A stretch of 64,000 nt of DNA from NCBI GenBank assembly GCA_029378245.1, contig JARKIF010000025.1, forward strand, positions 558,001 to 622,000. Reading direction: 5' to 3'. Both the position numbers and the translations under genes were made by a program. Source of the stretch: Roridomyces roridus (Eukaryota; Basidiomycota; Agaricomycetes; Agaricales; Mycenaceae). Each line of letters begins with the position of its first letter. The first letter of the stretch is position 1. This document shows, piece by piece, positions 31,682-43,261 of the stretch. A model generated the notes under the pieces. It worked only from the letters and a program-made list of their open reading frames with translations. It was not told the DNA's origin and ran no database searches.

Positions 31682-33169
31682 ACTGAGAGAGCAGACAAAA
31701 GAGTGTGTGGTAGGAAGACAAGGGTCCTTTTAGGAGCGTCCTGGACGTCGGAGTGTTTATATGAATCGAAGTGCCCCTGTCTTGGTGGAACAACAGGCCC
31801 GGTTGTTCCTGAATCATTTCGATCGAGACAATGGCCAACAAATCATGGGTGGGGTCTATCGTCAAGCGCACCTGTGTGCCGGGATTGATGTGAAGTTTCT
31901 TCTTGAAACGACGAGGGGGATTTTCCTGTAATGCGAGGGTGTGGACATTTGGTCCGTTTGAAAACGCGAGAACTGAACGATTTCCAGAGCTCGAATTCGT
32001 ACTGTAGCTGAGAGCAGCCAGCGATTGTGTCGTGCAATGTACGAGAAACCTTTGAAAGGTGAAAAAAAAAGGCCGTGGAGACGAGATAACGGGCGCACTG
32101 CAGAAGAACATATGAGAATTGTTTGAGGGATCTCAGTGTAAGAGAATGGGGCATAGGATTTCTGGGGGCATGTCGGAAAAAAACGCATGATGGGGGAAGC
32201 AAGAGAGCGAAGATCAGGATTCAGCGTGCCTTGTTTGGTCCCATCAAGCATCTTCCCTTCCAAGCGGCGACTCTTCTCTGGCTTGGTGTATCGAGTGATC
32301 CAAATCTCATTGTGACTACTTCGCGACTCCGCCCGAGCGAGGCCGAGGCAGCTGCCAGCCGCCTTGATCCAGATTCCACTCGCGGTTCTCCAATCTCCAG
32401 CCAATCTCCAGCAATGTCATCCCCACTGGTCCCCTCTATGCACCCCGATCTATTAGCAAGAAACTTGGAGCCTCAGAAACTCGGACCGTGGCACACGTCA
32501 AGCATGCCAGAAATCTCATGGATACGCCTACGCTGTCCGACTTCCAGCTGAGGGCATTTCTTCCCGTCTTCTTTGCCATTCTCGACCCCGCTCGTATTCC
32601 GCACCCAGAGGCTAGAGCTGCTCGAAAATCTCAGGCCCAAAACGAGGCATTGCGTGCCTTCTCTTTGCATTGAGCGCCATATTCCGCCTGCCACCGAATG
32701 GCGCGATTGGAGTGTCTGATATTTGCATATCATGCATGATCCAATATACCTGGCAAGCGTCATCATTTGTCGGTCGCAAATCTCTGGTTTGGCAAGTTCT
32801 GGATTGCGCAATCACTTCGTCTTCGTTCTGGCTCTGTGGCTGCCAATCCAGTTCAGTGGCGGACTCCCATGAATGCTGCCTCGTGCATTTGCCATTTGAC
32901 AAGACCGTTTCGAAATCAAAGCGCAGGGCCATCGGCCCATCAACACATTCAAAAATCCTAATTTGGCAGGTCGGAATTCAAAGCGGCTCACTGGCCCTGG
33001 CGCAATTCACGCTGGACCGTCACGACTCATTGTTCGTCCACTTTGGAGTGGCTCGTTCAAAAATGTATATAAGAAGCGGGTTCTGGGTTCTCCCTCTCTC
33101 CCAGAACTTCACCTCGGATCCCATATTTCCCTTGACGACTTCTCTCAGTAACAACCACAACAATACACG
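31682..33169. other. Intergenic, one weak coding candidate
   Basis: A plus-strand frame at 32470-32673 reads AHVKHARNLMDTPTLSDFQL and FFAILDPARIPHPEARAARK, which looks protein-like, but I find no start or splice sites to build a gene. A TATA-like GTATATAAG at 33064 precedes the next gene by about 105 bases. Confidence 0.3.
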
Positions 33170-34069
33170 ATGCCAACAAACGGGTGAGCACCCTGTCTTG
33201 ACCTCCCTGCCACCCAGTGCACTCATCCCACAACAGCCACCCCGACATCAACGACTACCCCTACTTCGACGAACAAACCACCTGGGAGGAGCTGCAGGCC
33301 TACCACTCCCTCGTCGCTCAAGGTGTCGACCTCAATGACTACTTCACACGCCATGATTCCATGACCCGGGTTCCCGAGGACGAGCGGTATTTAAGGTGTG
33401 TTCTAACGTGTGTCGGTCCCACCGGTATTGATCACAAGTGCAGTGAGATGAACGCCGAATTCGACGAGATGGATATACCGCCTGCTTCTACGTCCGAAGA
33501 CTTTGGCGTCCGGTGCGTGATGCATGCCTCTCCCTAGTGCTCAGCTCATCCATTTTCTCGTAGTGCCACAGGGTATATGGCACCCTCGCCCATGCAGTCC
33601 TCCGCCAATCCCACACGGCACGCGAACCCCTACAACCACCTACCCTCTCCTTCTCCCCCGTCGACCTCCGATCCTGCCAAGCTCCTTCAGTATAATCTCA
33701 AGCGCTTGCTGCAGCGCGCGCCGTCGAATGGGCTTCCTCAAAGCATCCGCACGCCGAGTGGATCGCCCGTACCGTACCAAAGCGTGCACGGGGGGCCGTC
33801 CCAGTCGAGGACTAACTCTGGAACGCACCGCTATCATCCCAGGTGAGTCGCCTCCGACCTCCTCTCTCCTCCACTGCTAAATCCTCGTTCAAAGCCACCC
33901 CAACCACGCCAACTCTTCCATCACTCCTTCGACAACGAAGGAAAACCCTCGTCCGGATCCGGTGTCTGTGGGTCGACGAGAAGGGCAAATGCGACAAGGA
34001 GCGAGAAGCGGCGGTGGTCAAACATATACGGTCGGACGTGCATCTGATGAAAGGTTCGGGCGCCCCTAG
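33170..34069 (+). CDS. Unknown protein, copy A of a tandem paralogous pair, 231 aa
   Basis: Start ATG 33170, with a first exon of only 14 bases. Introns 33184-33236, 33396-33443, 33513-33563 and 33843-33894 keep frame and give 232 codons. The N-terminal part has DYPYFDEQTTWEELQAYHSL, then VDLNDYFTRHDSMTRVPEDE, which matches copy B (TPYFDEYTTYQEMDWIKRMV and VDLDAYFDLARREPRMREDE). A Ser/Pro-rich disordered middle (SPSPPSTSDPAK) and HRYHPR precede a basic tail. There are no membrane spans or known motifs. The shared exon structure with copy B indicates a tandem duplication. Function unknown. Confidence 0.75.
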
Positions 34070-34632
34070 TGTGATGGGGACTGCTGTCGCACCAACATTC
34101 TGTCGGCGCATTTGAGGGCGCCGCCGGCGTGATTCGGGGAGGACTTTTTTTTCTCGGTTTCTATGACTTACCCTAGAGCATCTTATCTTAATGTTGGCAT
34201 TTCTATATTCACATTGTATCTATTCTGTGCGAGAACATCACTTTGGGATGTGGATCATGTGGTATTCGGAATACAAGCTGCGCAGGACTAAGTGATGATC
34301 ATGGCAAGCAGCGACACGGTTCGACGCCCGGCATACGGACATTCTTTGTCCAAGACAGACCTTTTCTACCGGGAGATGTGTGCAGAGTTTCTTTCCGCCG
34401 CTACTATCAGCTGTGTCGAATCCGTATTATATGTTGAGTTGGCCTAGTCGTGGTCGGGACCTCACACTTAGATAAAGGCAAAGCCCACCGGTCATCTCCT
34501 GGGATCAGAAATATTTATCACGAATTCAGTCTTCGTTGTACAGTGTGGGTGAGGCAGATGGCCGGGAGTGAAGCGTGCGTAGCTCTCAACTGTTGATACT
34601 CATCAGGTTTGAAATTCATTGAGGCAACGAGT

Positions 34633-34771
34633 TACACTGGGGGCAAAAGCCAGAGAACCTCAAAGGAGGCTTCCTTCGAAGAAGCTGATGTTCCTTTGTT
34701 CGGACAAAGGAAAATGAGCTTCTTTGAGGGAAGCTTATTTTGGGGTTCGCTGGCTTTTGCCCGCCGTGTTA
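34633..34771. mobile_element. Hairpin MITE, about 139 bp
   Basis: The arms GGGCAAAAGCCAGAGAACCT and the reverse of the right arm (GGGCAAAAGCCAGCGAACCC) match over about 64 bases each with scattered mismatches, so nearly the whole element folds into one hairpin around 34700. TTACAC and the reversed TAACAC at the ends suggest a TA target. It has no coding capacity and lies between the tandem paralogues. Confidence 0.7.
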
Positions 34772-35628
34772 GGCCCAGTGAAAACCAGGTATCAGGAAAT
34801 ATCGCCGGGCATCATAGGTGGGGTTCGACTGCCGTAGCCCAGCCGGGCACATCAGTGCCTCTGTAAGTATCGCCTCAAATGTGTGTAGTACTTGAAATCC
34901 CAGAAGTACAAACAGTTTTTCGGGAGCTGGAACGAGTGGTTTTCCATCATCACTCCGCAGAATCAACGGAGAGGTCTTTCGACTTGGCTTACTAGCTCAC
35001 ACAACAAGCCCAGATGCAATTGCAGACGCCGCACCTCGAGTTCAACCAACGTTCCCGACGTCCGTGGATCAGTCTGTTCACACGCGTAGTGTACGTTCAA
35101 ACCGGGTTTCCGTCCATGCTTGCTTTATTCGGTCCTGGGTAAGTCGGAAGAGCAATTTAAATTTGACATCGACCAGCAGTTCGTAGCTGCGATTTAACAG
35201 TGCAACGGTTCGTGCCGCAGATACGTCATTTCCTCCTTTGTCCAGAACGCTCACCAGCCCTCGCAAAATCACCCCCGCTCAACGGCCATCCGGGAGATGA
35301 CTCGCCCTTGTCGTTAAAATCTTTCTTCAAATCGATCGACGATTGCCAATTCGCTGTCCTGGATGATGGAGCCTTCGGCCTTGCGCGTTCATTGTCCATA
35401 GGCGTCTTTCATCTCTCATCAGCAAACAGCTCAAATCAGCTCCATTGTCCCTGGCTTTGAAGACTGTGGCACGAGGTAAACTGAGACAATATAAAGGATA
35501 TCGGACTTGCCTGCGTTCTCTTTCTGCTAGCCACGGTCACCTCCCACTACTCAGCTGTTCGCTGCGCGAACGCGCCACTCTCCTCTGCCCACATCCTGCG
35601 CCACCGCCCATTGTTTCGAATACGCCCG
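34772..35628. other. Intergenic with promoter-like element
   Basis: No gene is seen. A TATA-like AATATAAAGG at 35489 lies about 140 bases before the next start. Confidence 0.4.
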
Positions 35629-36725
35629 ATGTCCACGCCGACACCTTCGATGGCACAACCCAGACGCGGCCGGCCGCCCAAACATCGCCCCACGCCCACT
35701 CCTCCCCCCGAAGGCTCTACTTCCACCGGGCTTCTCGCACCCAAAATCAGATTCAAGAACATCAAACCCAAGCCCAAGCCTCCTGTCGACCCTACGCCGT
35801 ACTTTGATGAGTATACGACGTACCAAGAAATGGATTGGATCAAGCGGATGGTGGGAGAGGACGTCGACCTCGATGCGTACTTTGATCTTGCGAGAAGAGA
35901 GCCGAGGATGCGGGAGGATGAAATGTTTTCGAGGTGCGTATGAACTGTGGTTTGCCACCGGGGAGAAGGTTGATTGCAACTCATATAGGGACCTCCTCGC
36001 CGAGCTCGAGGAACGCGACCTGGGATATGAATCGCTAGCAGCTGGATCTGCTGGCTCCTCGGGTTTTGGGAAGGAGGCAAACTTGACGACGTTGGGTGCC
36101 ACCAAAGACTCGATTTTCGCAGAGTCGCCGACGAAGACTCCTAAATATCGACATTCTGCCAGGTCAGCGTCTGCGTCCTCACTGCTTTCCACTCAAACCA
36201 ATTCATTCGAGTGTAGTACGATCAAGCGCGCCTTGTCACCCGCACCCCCTACGCCGACGCATGCCATGGAGAGTCCGAGTACTATGCACTTGACTTCGAC
36301 GGAAGCTTCCTTGTGCGTGACCTCATTCTCCGATTTCACATCCCAACACCGTCTCTTCTAGCGCTTTGAAACATCGTCTTACCTCTGCACTCCGTGGCTT
36401 TCCTGTTATGAGTCTGAACCCACACTCGCCAAGTTCGCCTTCGACTCCATCGTCTATGAGCTTTGATCTCAGCTTCCCGACGCCTGGCTCTGCTGCGCGC
36501 GAGAAAGCCCACGAGCGGGAGGAACATCGTGCGGTGCGCCGGTATCATCCTTTGTGCGTAACCTTTCGCTCTGATTCTTGCCATCGGTTCTCAAGGATTT
36601 CGATGACCAGTACCGGGGCGGTGTCTAACGTGGTGTCGAGCCGCCACAACTTGCACAACTCCAACTTACGCGAGCCGGTGAGGTGGCATGGGACACGATC
36701 GCGTACGGGCTCCGGTATGCTTTGA
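35629..36725 (+). CDS. Unknown protein, copy B of the tandem pair, 298 aa
   Basis: Start ATG 35629; introns 35934-35988, 36163-36216, 36313-36361 and 36554-36595 keep frame and give 299 codons. The N-terminus has an AT-hook-like RRGRPPK in a Pro-rich stretch (TPTPPPEG), which could contact AT-rich DNA. It then shares the YFDE...VDLDAYFD...EDEMFSR block with copy A. The rest is Ser/Thr/Pro-rich and probably disordered, with RRYHPL near the end matching copy A's HRYHPR. A nuclear, regulatory role is possible from the AT-hook-like motif, but that is a guess. Confidence 0.75.
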
Positions 36726-38233
36726 GAACATTTCTACACTCCCCAATTTGCCGGCAGCATATCTATTTGTCCGTTTTTTCTTTGCTTCAATCAGAAAAAC
36801 ATAGCATCTAGGTACCGACTTCGAGAAACCGGAACGTAACGGTTCAATGCTCGCTAAACGACTCATTTCTGAGCTCCGTCCGGCGACTGTATATGTATCG
36901 TCAGTTGCGGCTGCGCAATCCCCACCGTGACCGACCGAAAGGCGACCCCACATTCTGATCCTGTTCTATTTCTCTGTTTTGATTTGTTTGTTGAAACAAA
37001 AAAAAAAAACATCAGGGGTCTGGTTTGGAACGGACATACACGGCGAAGTGTGACGGTACTAGCTGCTCCCCGCAATACCCCGCATAAGTACGGGACACCG
37101 GCCCGCCACATCTCTTCCAGCGTCCCTCCACTGACGTCTCAGACTCTCGACAATTTCCTTGTCTCAGATGTTTGAACTTTGTTCGTGATTCATGTTTCAA
37201 CCTTGTTCTTGACGGGGCCCGAAATCCGAAATTGAACGTGGCTGCAAATCAAATCAGCCTGAACCAGCGATCAGCGGGGACAGCGGTCTTCGGAATCCCC
37301 CGTCGACCGTGGTTGCCAATTCCTTACGAGACGATCGGCCGATGGCAAAACGTGGCGACGGAACTGAATTGATCATGAAATGATGGGTGATTTCAATTTC
37401 AATTTCTTTGGGGCGATGGCTTGCAGAAGTTAGAATCGACCACGCAGGGAGATGAGGAGGAGAGGAGAGGGAACCCAGGTACCGAGGCTGCTGGAAAAGT
37501 ACGCTTTTTATCCACTCTGAGCTGCCTGCAGGCTGCCTATGTAGAAGTATGTATCTGCGCTGATGGTGACCCCTCCGGGTCATCCGGTGACGTGACGTCA
37601 CGCTGATCGCTCCGCCAAATCTGTCACTCTGGTGACCCCGCTGCCGTGCCGCTAGATTACCTGCCTAATGTAGTAGTCCTTCCTCTTTTGTCACTCTCAA
37701 TCGCACAAATCGAAGGTTTCGAGTCCCTCGACCGCAAGTCCCTCGATCGAAGGTGCCTCAAACGAAGGAATCGCATTCCGCTCGTGTCCCGCCGGCGGGT
37801 TTGGGCTTGGCATTGATTGCTGGGGGGGTAGTGCTCGGGGGGTAGTGGTGTCGGTGTGTCGGTGTGTCGTCACTGTCGGTGAGTTGCCCAACTCCTCCCT
37901 CCCCCTCCTCTTGACCCACTCGGGACATGACATGCGTGCTTTTGCGCTCGCGCTCGCCGGTCCCTCCATCCATCCTTTGCCGCGTTGCTCTCCGGCCTCC
38001 CTTGCCGCGTCGCCTCCTTCCCTCTTTGTTATCGCAACCCCCACGCTGTGTCCAGGCGTCGCGTCGTGTCCAGCGGCGCTCTCCAACATTCCTCACATTC
38101 CTACTTTTCGGCTACTCTCGAGCCCCTGTCCCTATGTCCTATGTAGCAAATGAAATTCGTCCCCTCCTCCTTCCCAGCCCCGCTGTGAACTCCACTTCTT
38201 GCCTTCCTTTCAGAACTGGGGCTTGCGCCGCTT
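36726..38233. other. No supported gene
   Basis: There are only short overlapping frames. Near 37712-37770 a TCGAAGGTTTCGAGTCCCTCGA-like phrase repeats imperfectly (CCCTCGA(C/T)CG). The part 37840-38100 is C-rich on the plus strand. Confidence 0.4.
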
Positions 38234-39805
38234 ATGCCGTCTGAACGCCCATACACTGAGGCAGACCTGTAAGTTCACATGCTGCCGCTGCCGCGGAGAG
38301 TTGCTCACGATTTTTTTTTTAAAAGAACCGGTCTCAAGCGCGACGATCTGGTTCGGCTTGTACAACGTCAGCAAGACAAGTGGCCGAGTGGCAAATTTCA
38401 GAAACACAAAACCAATATGAAGCAGATGGCTGAAGCGCTCACCGGCCCTGGCTCACTATTCACGACGAACGAACCTAATGCTCATGTCCAGCATGGTGCT
38501 GCTCCGACTGCCTCAGCATCAGCAACGAGCAGCGTCCAACTTCCGATATTATCTACATCTTCTTTGCAGAGTAGTCCCGGCCTACGTACGTACATTGGTT
38601 TCGATTTTCCTCCGTTCTCATGAAGCTCCTGCTACTGCCAGCCACCGCCAGGAATAATTCCAACTCAGTTCATGTGCAAGGCTTTGTGCCACCCAATACT
38701 GGTATGTCCTCTTGGATAAGTTCCACAGGATCCCACTCATATATTCCCCAAGCCTTTGGATCTCCTGCGGGTGCGCGTTGCTCCATTAAGCTTCTCATCG
38801 ACGACATTCGCTCCACCATGACCACGGAGAGAGAGAAGATCTCTCAGGATGTCAAAGTCCCTGTTCGCGTCCATATTTCGGGAGCATGGCAAACTAACTC
38901 CCAGGATGTCTTGAACGCTCTACAGAGTTCTATCTCTGCCATCCAAGGTGCGATACTACCTTCATTGTATCTTTAGTACACTCTCTCAAAATATCTGCCA
39001 GGACCGGCGCGAATTGGTATCGACGATCCTGAGAATGCCGGATACACCATCCTTTTGGCCAAAATCTCGGGAGCGGCAGGGGAGGCTGAGGAGGGAGCAC
39101 ACCCAAGCTCCATTTGGTTGAATGTGACCCAGAGCAGAAGTTTGAAGTTCACGGTCTCGCACATTGGCGTCAGTCTGCCATCTCGACATTTGATGCATGC
39201 TGACTCTTTTGTTAGGGAGCGAAAGCTTCCACCAAGCGGCTACGTTCTGAGACCCCACCAGGTACTTCTTTGGAAGCACAGAGCAATCCTTCCACGCCCC
39301 GCAAGGTCAACAAATCCCAACCAGACGCATTGAGTGCCACCGAGCTTCAGTGGATCACGGAGGCAGCAAATAACACTCCAGGCTTCGAGGACTTCAAGCA
39401 CAATCAGAACCGCCGTCTCAGTAATGTGGAGCGAGCCAGCCAGTGGCGGTTTGCTGCTGCGTTTTCCCGCAAATACCACAAGAATAGCTGGCCTCCTGGC
39501 ATAGAGCTTTCGGTCAGTTCTACTACTGAGGTCTTCTCCCGCTTATCCCATGTTTCTAGGGCGGCAAGACCATCAGAAAGAATGCAATCGAGGCTGCACT
39601 TGGGATGAAGACGACCATGTTAGCTCAAGCCGTCAACATGTCGAGGATTGTCGAAATATATTCCGAGGGAGAGTATAGAGCAACGGAGGTCGTTGACCGG
39701 GTTTTGTCAGCCGAGGAGTCGGGGGATGGCTCTGCGGCGCTTGTGTCTTTCCTTATTCAATGGGAGAAGGACCATCCAGTCTTCAATAGCTCTGCTCAGC
39801 CTTAA
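38234..39805 (+). CDS. Unknown protein with SAP-like N-terminal helices
   Basis: Start ATG 38234, a first exon of 35 bases and an intron 38269-38325 that keeps frame. Later introns are clear after LKFTVSHIG (donor near 39169, acceptor near 39215) and before GGKTIRKNA (39510-39560 region); two more junctions in 38585-39001 are less certain. The N-terminus (YTEADLTGLKRDDLVRLVQR, then KWPSGKFQKHKTNMKQM) looks like a SAP-type helix-hairpin used for DNA or chromatin contact. A Ser/Ala-rich linker, a central globular part (VPVRVHISGAWQ) and a helical end (VEIYSEGEYRATEVVDRVLS) follow. The family is unknown to me. It converges with the nuclease gene, 104 bases stop to stop. Confidence 0.65.
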
Positions 39806-39909
39806 CTCGAGCTTGATTTATGATACCATTGTAATAAAACGACTTTAAATTACAAGAGCTTCTATGGCTTTACAATTAGGTGGGGTATGAGATACTAGAT
39901 GTAAAATTA

Positions 39910-41828
39910 TCAATACTGGTCAGTCGTGAGGTCAATGATACCCTGTGCCGCCAAAGCTTGGTGTCTGTTCAGAAAATCTTCCTCGTCCGAGTCGAAGATC
40001 TCCAAGATCCCTTCGTCGTCGTTGCCCATCACCTCACCCTCAGTCTCAAAATCCTCAATCACCAGGATTTCATCATCATTGTCAGGGCTTGCCTCGCGCT
40101 CGGGTTCGTCGTCGGGTTCGTCGTCGGAAGGGCATTGGAAAGAAGTTCCTTCTGAAACCAGCTTTCAAGAGATGAAATGTGAGCAATGAAGGCTTGAATG
40201 AATAACCTACTCACATTATTGACTTTGAGAAACGGGTCACACATGGCCACTCCCAAGATGAGCTCAGGAACTGAGATGAGCTCGTTATTCATTGACGGCA
40301 GGGCTTCCAATCCTGTCAAGAGAACAAAATTATCGGTAGAAACCCGAATGCGGTGGATATGCAAAGAATGTGAATCGGCGAAAGCTGGCGGGTACGCCTT
40401 GAGTTTGAATCTTTTGAGTACCAAGACCTTGATAGCCCAGTCTTGTCCAGGAGGGCTCCAAGCGTAAGGTGCTGAGAGTGCCGGGATCCCCTGCCTCTGC
40501 TCGGAAACTTGAAGCACATTGGGCTGCAGTATTTTAGTTGAGCTATTCAAAGCGACATGCGGAAACGGACCAGGGATATCAACTTGAATGCGGCCCCGGG
40601 CCACAGAGTGGAATTAAATTTCTTGAGTAGCGGCTGGCCCTGCCATCCAAATTTTGTCGAGCAGAAAGATGAGAGCGAGGTGATATCAGGCAGTTTAGGT
40701 CTCCAACTGGAGACGTCTGGCGCTGCTCCGAGGAATATTGGTGATTTCGAGGTCAAAGGATAGAGGTACATTTCCGCAACGCGAATGTCCGGAAATGTGG
40801 GGTTCATAGATGCGGCGAGGCTTGGATGGCAACAATCAAGGAAACCTGAGGTGTTCTCCGCAAGCTCTTTTTGAAGCATCCGCCGCCATTGATCCAAGCG
40901 CTGGTCGAGGACAATGCCAATGCACGTCTTTAAGATCTTGACCAGCTCCCGGCCGAAGCCACACGCAGCTAGCGCGGTAGCTACTTTTGGGCCAGCTCCA
41001 GGGATCCCAGGTCCGTAGTCGCCGCCCAAGAGGAGGGCACAGAGCAAAAAAGCGTCCGTGTCCAAAGGGAGAGTATCAAGTGTATAAACGAGAGCACTAT
41101 TCTGAACAGATGGCCTGGAGACGGCTACATCAGTCAATGATTCAAGACTAGAGAGGACCGACAAACCCATGGGTTCGAATAACACGCCTGGCGCCGAATA
41201 CGAAGCAGTCACTATCTTCCGTGATTACAGCGTCGATTTTTCCACTGGCATTGAGCTGGGCTAATTCAGCTTCCGCCTCACCCGGCGCCTACGTGAACAG
41301 AACTACAGTCAATTAACTATTCACAAACTGAGTGGGCACACTTGCCTCATAGTGATAGAAGCCAAAAGCGAGAATCATGGCCTTGAGGTCTCGCATGAAT
41401 TCTCGGTTGTTGTCATGGAAAACCACCCTAGTACCCCGTTTCATGCTAGGGCGCCCGGGTCCGTCGAATACGAATACGAATACGATGGGGGCGTGAAGGA
41501 GGTTGCACAGTTGGTAAAAGACCTTTTCGAGAAGTAATTTTCCAGTTGGTTTGACGATTCCGGCACGTCTCAGCGCAGCGATAATGGCCTTGATTTGAAT
41601 ACTGAGAGTCGATGAGCACCGTCGTCCTGTGTGCACTGCACCCTTACCTGATGTCCACTCCAACTATGAGGCTTCGCGTTTGTCGTGTGTTCGCACGGAA
41701 CCCCTCTAACGTCGCAAGATGGAGCAACGACCGCTGTTCTGCGGCATTATCCAAGATCTATGCTATTCATTAAGCTGTCCACATCCAACATACAGAATGC
41801 TTACCTCCCATAGCTTCGGGATTCCCAT
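39910..41828 (-). CDS. XPG/FEN1-family (GEN1-like) structure-specific nuclease, 540 aa
   Basis: Start ATG 41828 (MGIPKLWE, the classic N-terminus). Introns 41758-41804, 41602-41647, 41289-41339, 41115-41166, 40524-40570 and 40162-40214 keep frame, total 541 codons. Catalytic acids are all visible: D in LIVGVDI, D in VFVFDGPGRPSMKRG, E-A-E in APGEAEAELA, D-x-D in ITEDSDCFVFG, and D in LLGGDYGPGIPG, which also begins the helix-hairpin-helix. The C-terminus is very acidic (PSDDEPDDEPERE). The family cuts branched DNA such as flaps or Holliday junctions. Mushroom genomes carry many such copies beside the housekeeping enzymes, and this looks like one of those. The intron with GTCCGT donor (40570) is the weakest join. 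Confidence 0.85.
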
Positions 41829-42159
41829 GACTGAGTACAGGGGAGAACGACGAGAGGATTTGAAATCATGTCCCTATCTTGAAGACTCAAGCACAGCATG
41901 CTTCTGATTCTTTTTAAAAAAAACTTGGATTTCTGAGATAGTTTCTATGTAAGTGCCAGAAGAGGTCATGGAAGAAGGGAGGAGGGTGAGTAGGAGAAGA
42001 ATGCTATGATATCAATAGCAGAGAGAGTGGGAGGTAAGGATAAGAGCAGGGTAGGGATGAGCACAAGCTTTGTTTTTGAGCCAGATTGGTCCGAGAACAT
42101 GGAGATGCGGAAGACGTTGGGAGCAACTCGAAAGCGTGCCGGTGCCGTTGCGTCGAGAT

Positions 42160-42400
42160 GGAATGTCAAAGTCTTGATGAAGATCTGCATGCCTCCGCGG
42201 AGACAAGGACACGGTGAAGGGTAGGATGTTGTAGTCGGAGAAGGTGCGGCCATCCTCGAGCTGCTTGCCGGCAAGGATGAGGTGCTGCTGGTCCGAAGGG
42301 ATGCTACAGGAAAGCGATGAGAATTCTGACAGCGAGACGGAGTGAAGGACACGCACCCGTCCTTGTTTTCTGCGACGGGGCTGAAGACGATAGCAATCCA
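42160..42400 (-). pseudogene. Polyubiquitin-like pseudogene fragment
   Basis: On the minus strand an exon boundary (GTGCGT...TGTAG) is followed by [20 protein letters not shown] and FSDYNI, the middle of ubiquitin. A deletion then removes the KES region and shifts the frame; another frame reads [13 protein letters not shown], the junction of two ubiquitin units. Upstream VAENKDG replaces the KIQDKEG expected. The two frame changes make it a broken copy. A functional polyubiquitin must lie elsewhere. Confidence 0.8.
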
Positions 42401-42578
42401 CAATCTCACGGCGAGAACCACGCAGCAATCTGGACGGACTTGTCTGTGGTGCACTTACGCTCGTGTCTTGAAACTGGTGTCCATCATGGGCCGTTCGTTC
42501 CTGCGAGAACAGTCAGCCGAGCCGTAGGCAAAACAAAGCACGATGAGCAATATGGCAGGCGGGAAACACAAAGTGAAA

Positions 42579-42736
42579 GGGCAAACAAAGGCCGCAACCA
42601 CCCCCGCCCTGCTCTGTGGTGGAGTTGGGCAGAGGGTGGTACACGGCATGATTGGAAGAATAAAGGAGAAGGGCAAAGAAAGGACACGAGCACCCTCGCC
42701 CTGCTCTGTGGTGCAGGAGTTGGGCAGAGGGTGGTA
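42579..42736. repeat. Tandem duplication of about 65 bp, period 92 bp
   Basis: Units at 42579-42642 and 42671-42736 both run from GGGCAAA(C/G)AAAGG to CCCTGCTCTGTGGTG and GTTGGGCAGAGGGTGGTAC. They lie in non-coding DNA between the ubiquitin relic and the Crypton. Confidence 0.75.
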
Positions 42737-43261
42737 CGCGCGTGGAAAGGGTAGAAGGGAAATGAAGCAAGTGCAAAGACACGCACCTATTGGTCTTTAG
42801 CGCGTCAGGGTATCCCTTCCTCCTCTCCTTTGTTGGTACAGCCCAGTAAACACGTAGAGAGCGTTGGAGCGGCACCATGTTCTTGCATTGCAAGTTGAGG
42901 GACTCCTTCTTGCAGCGTTTGCGAACGCGGTGCACGATGGTTCGTCCCAGCAACAGTGTTGGGCATTGCAGGAGGTGAGCTTGAGGAGGTGTCGAGCATC
43001 TGTGCAGGAACAAGGTTAGAAACGAGTAGGCTGTAATGTGCGCGAAATGCAACGGGCACAAGAGTAAGTCACGTACCCATTAGCCCTTTATACCCTCCAA
43101 GTTTGGGCACCAAACAACGCCAGCGTGTTTCGTTTGTTGAGGATGCACGGGAGTCGCGTCGAGGGAATAAGAGAGTCAGCATGATCATGTGATCACTGTC
43201 CATATTGGGAATCGAAAAAATCTATTGCATTCTACATACTACTCGGGCTGGGTATTCTACG

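Noticed and set aside
31862..32404. Minus-strand frame of 180 codons
   Set aside because: Overlapping frames in three phases, no domain, no intron signals consistent with a gene.
35551..36192. Minus-strand frame opposite copy B of the paralogous pair
   Set aside because: Antisense shadow of a spliced plus-strand gene whose introns keep frame.
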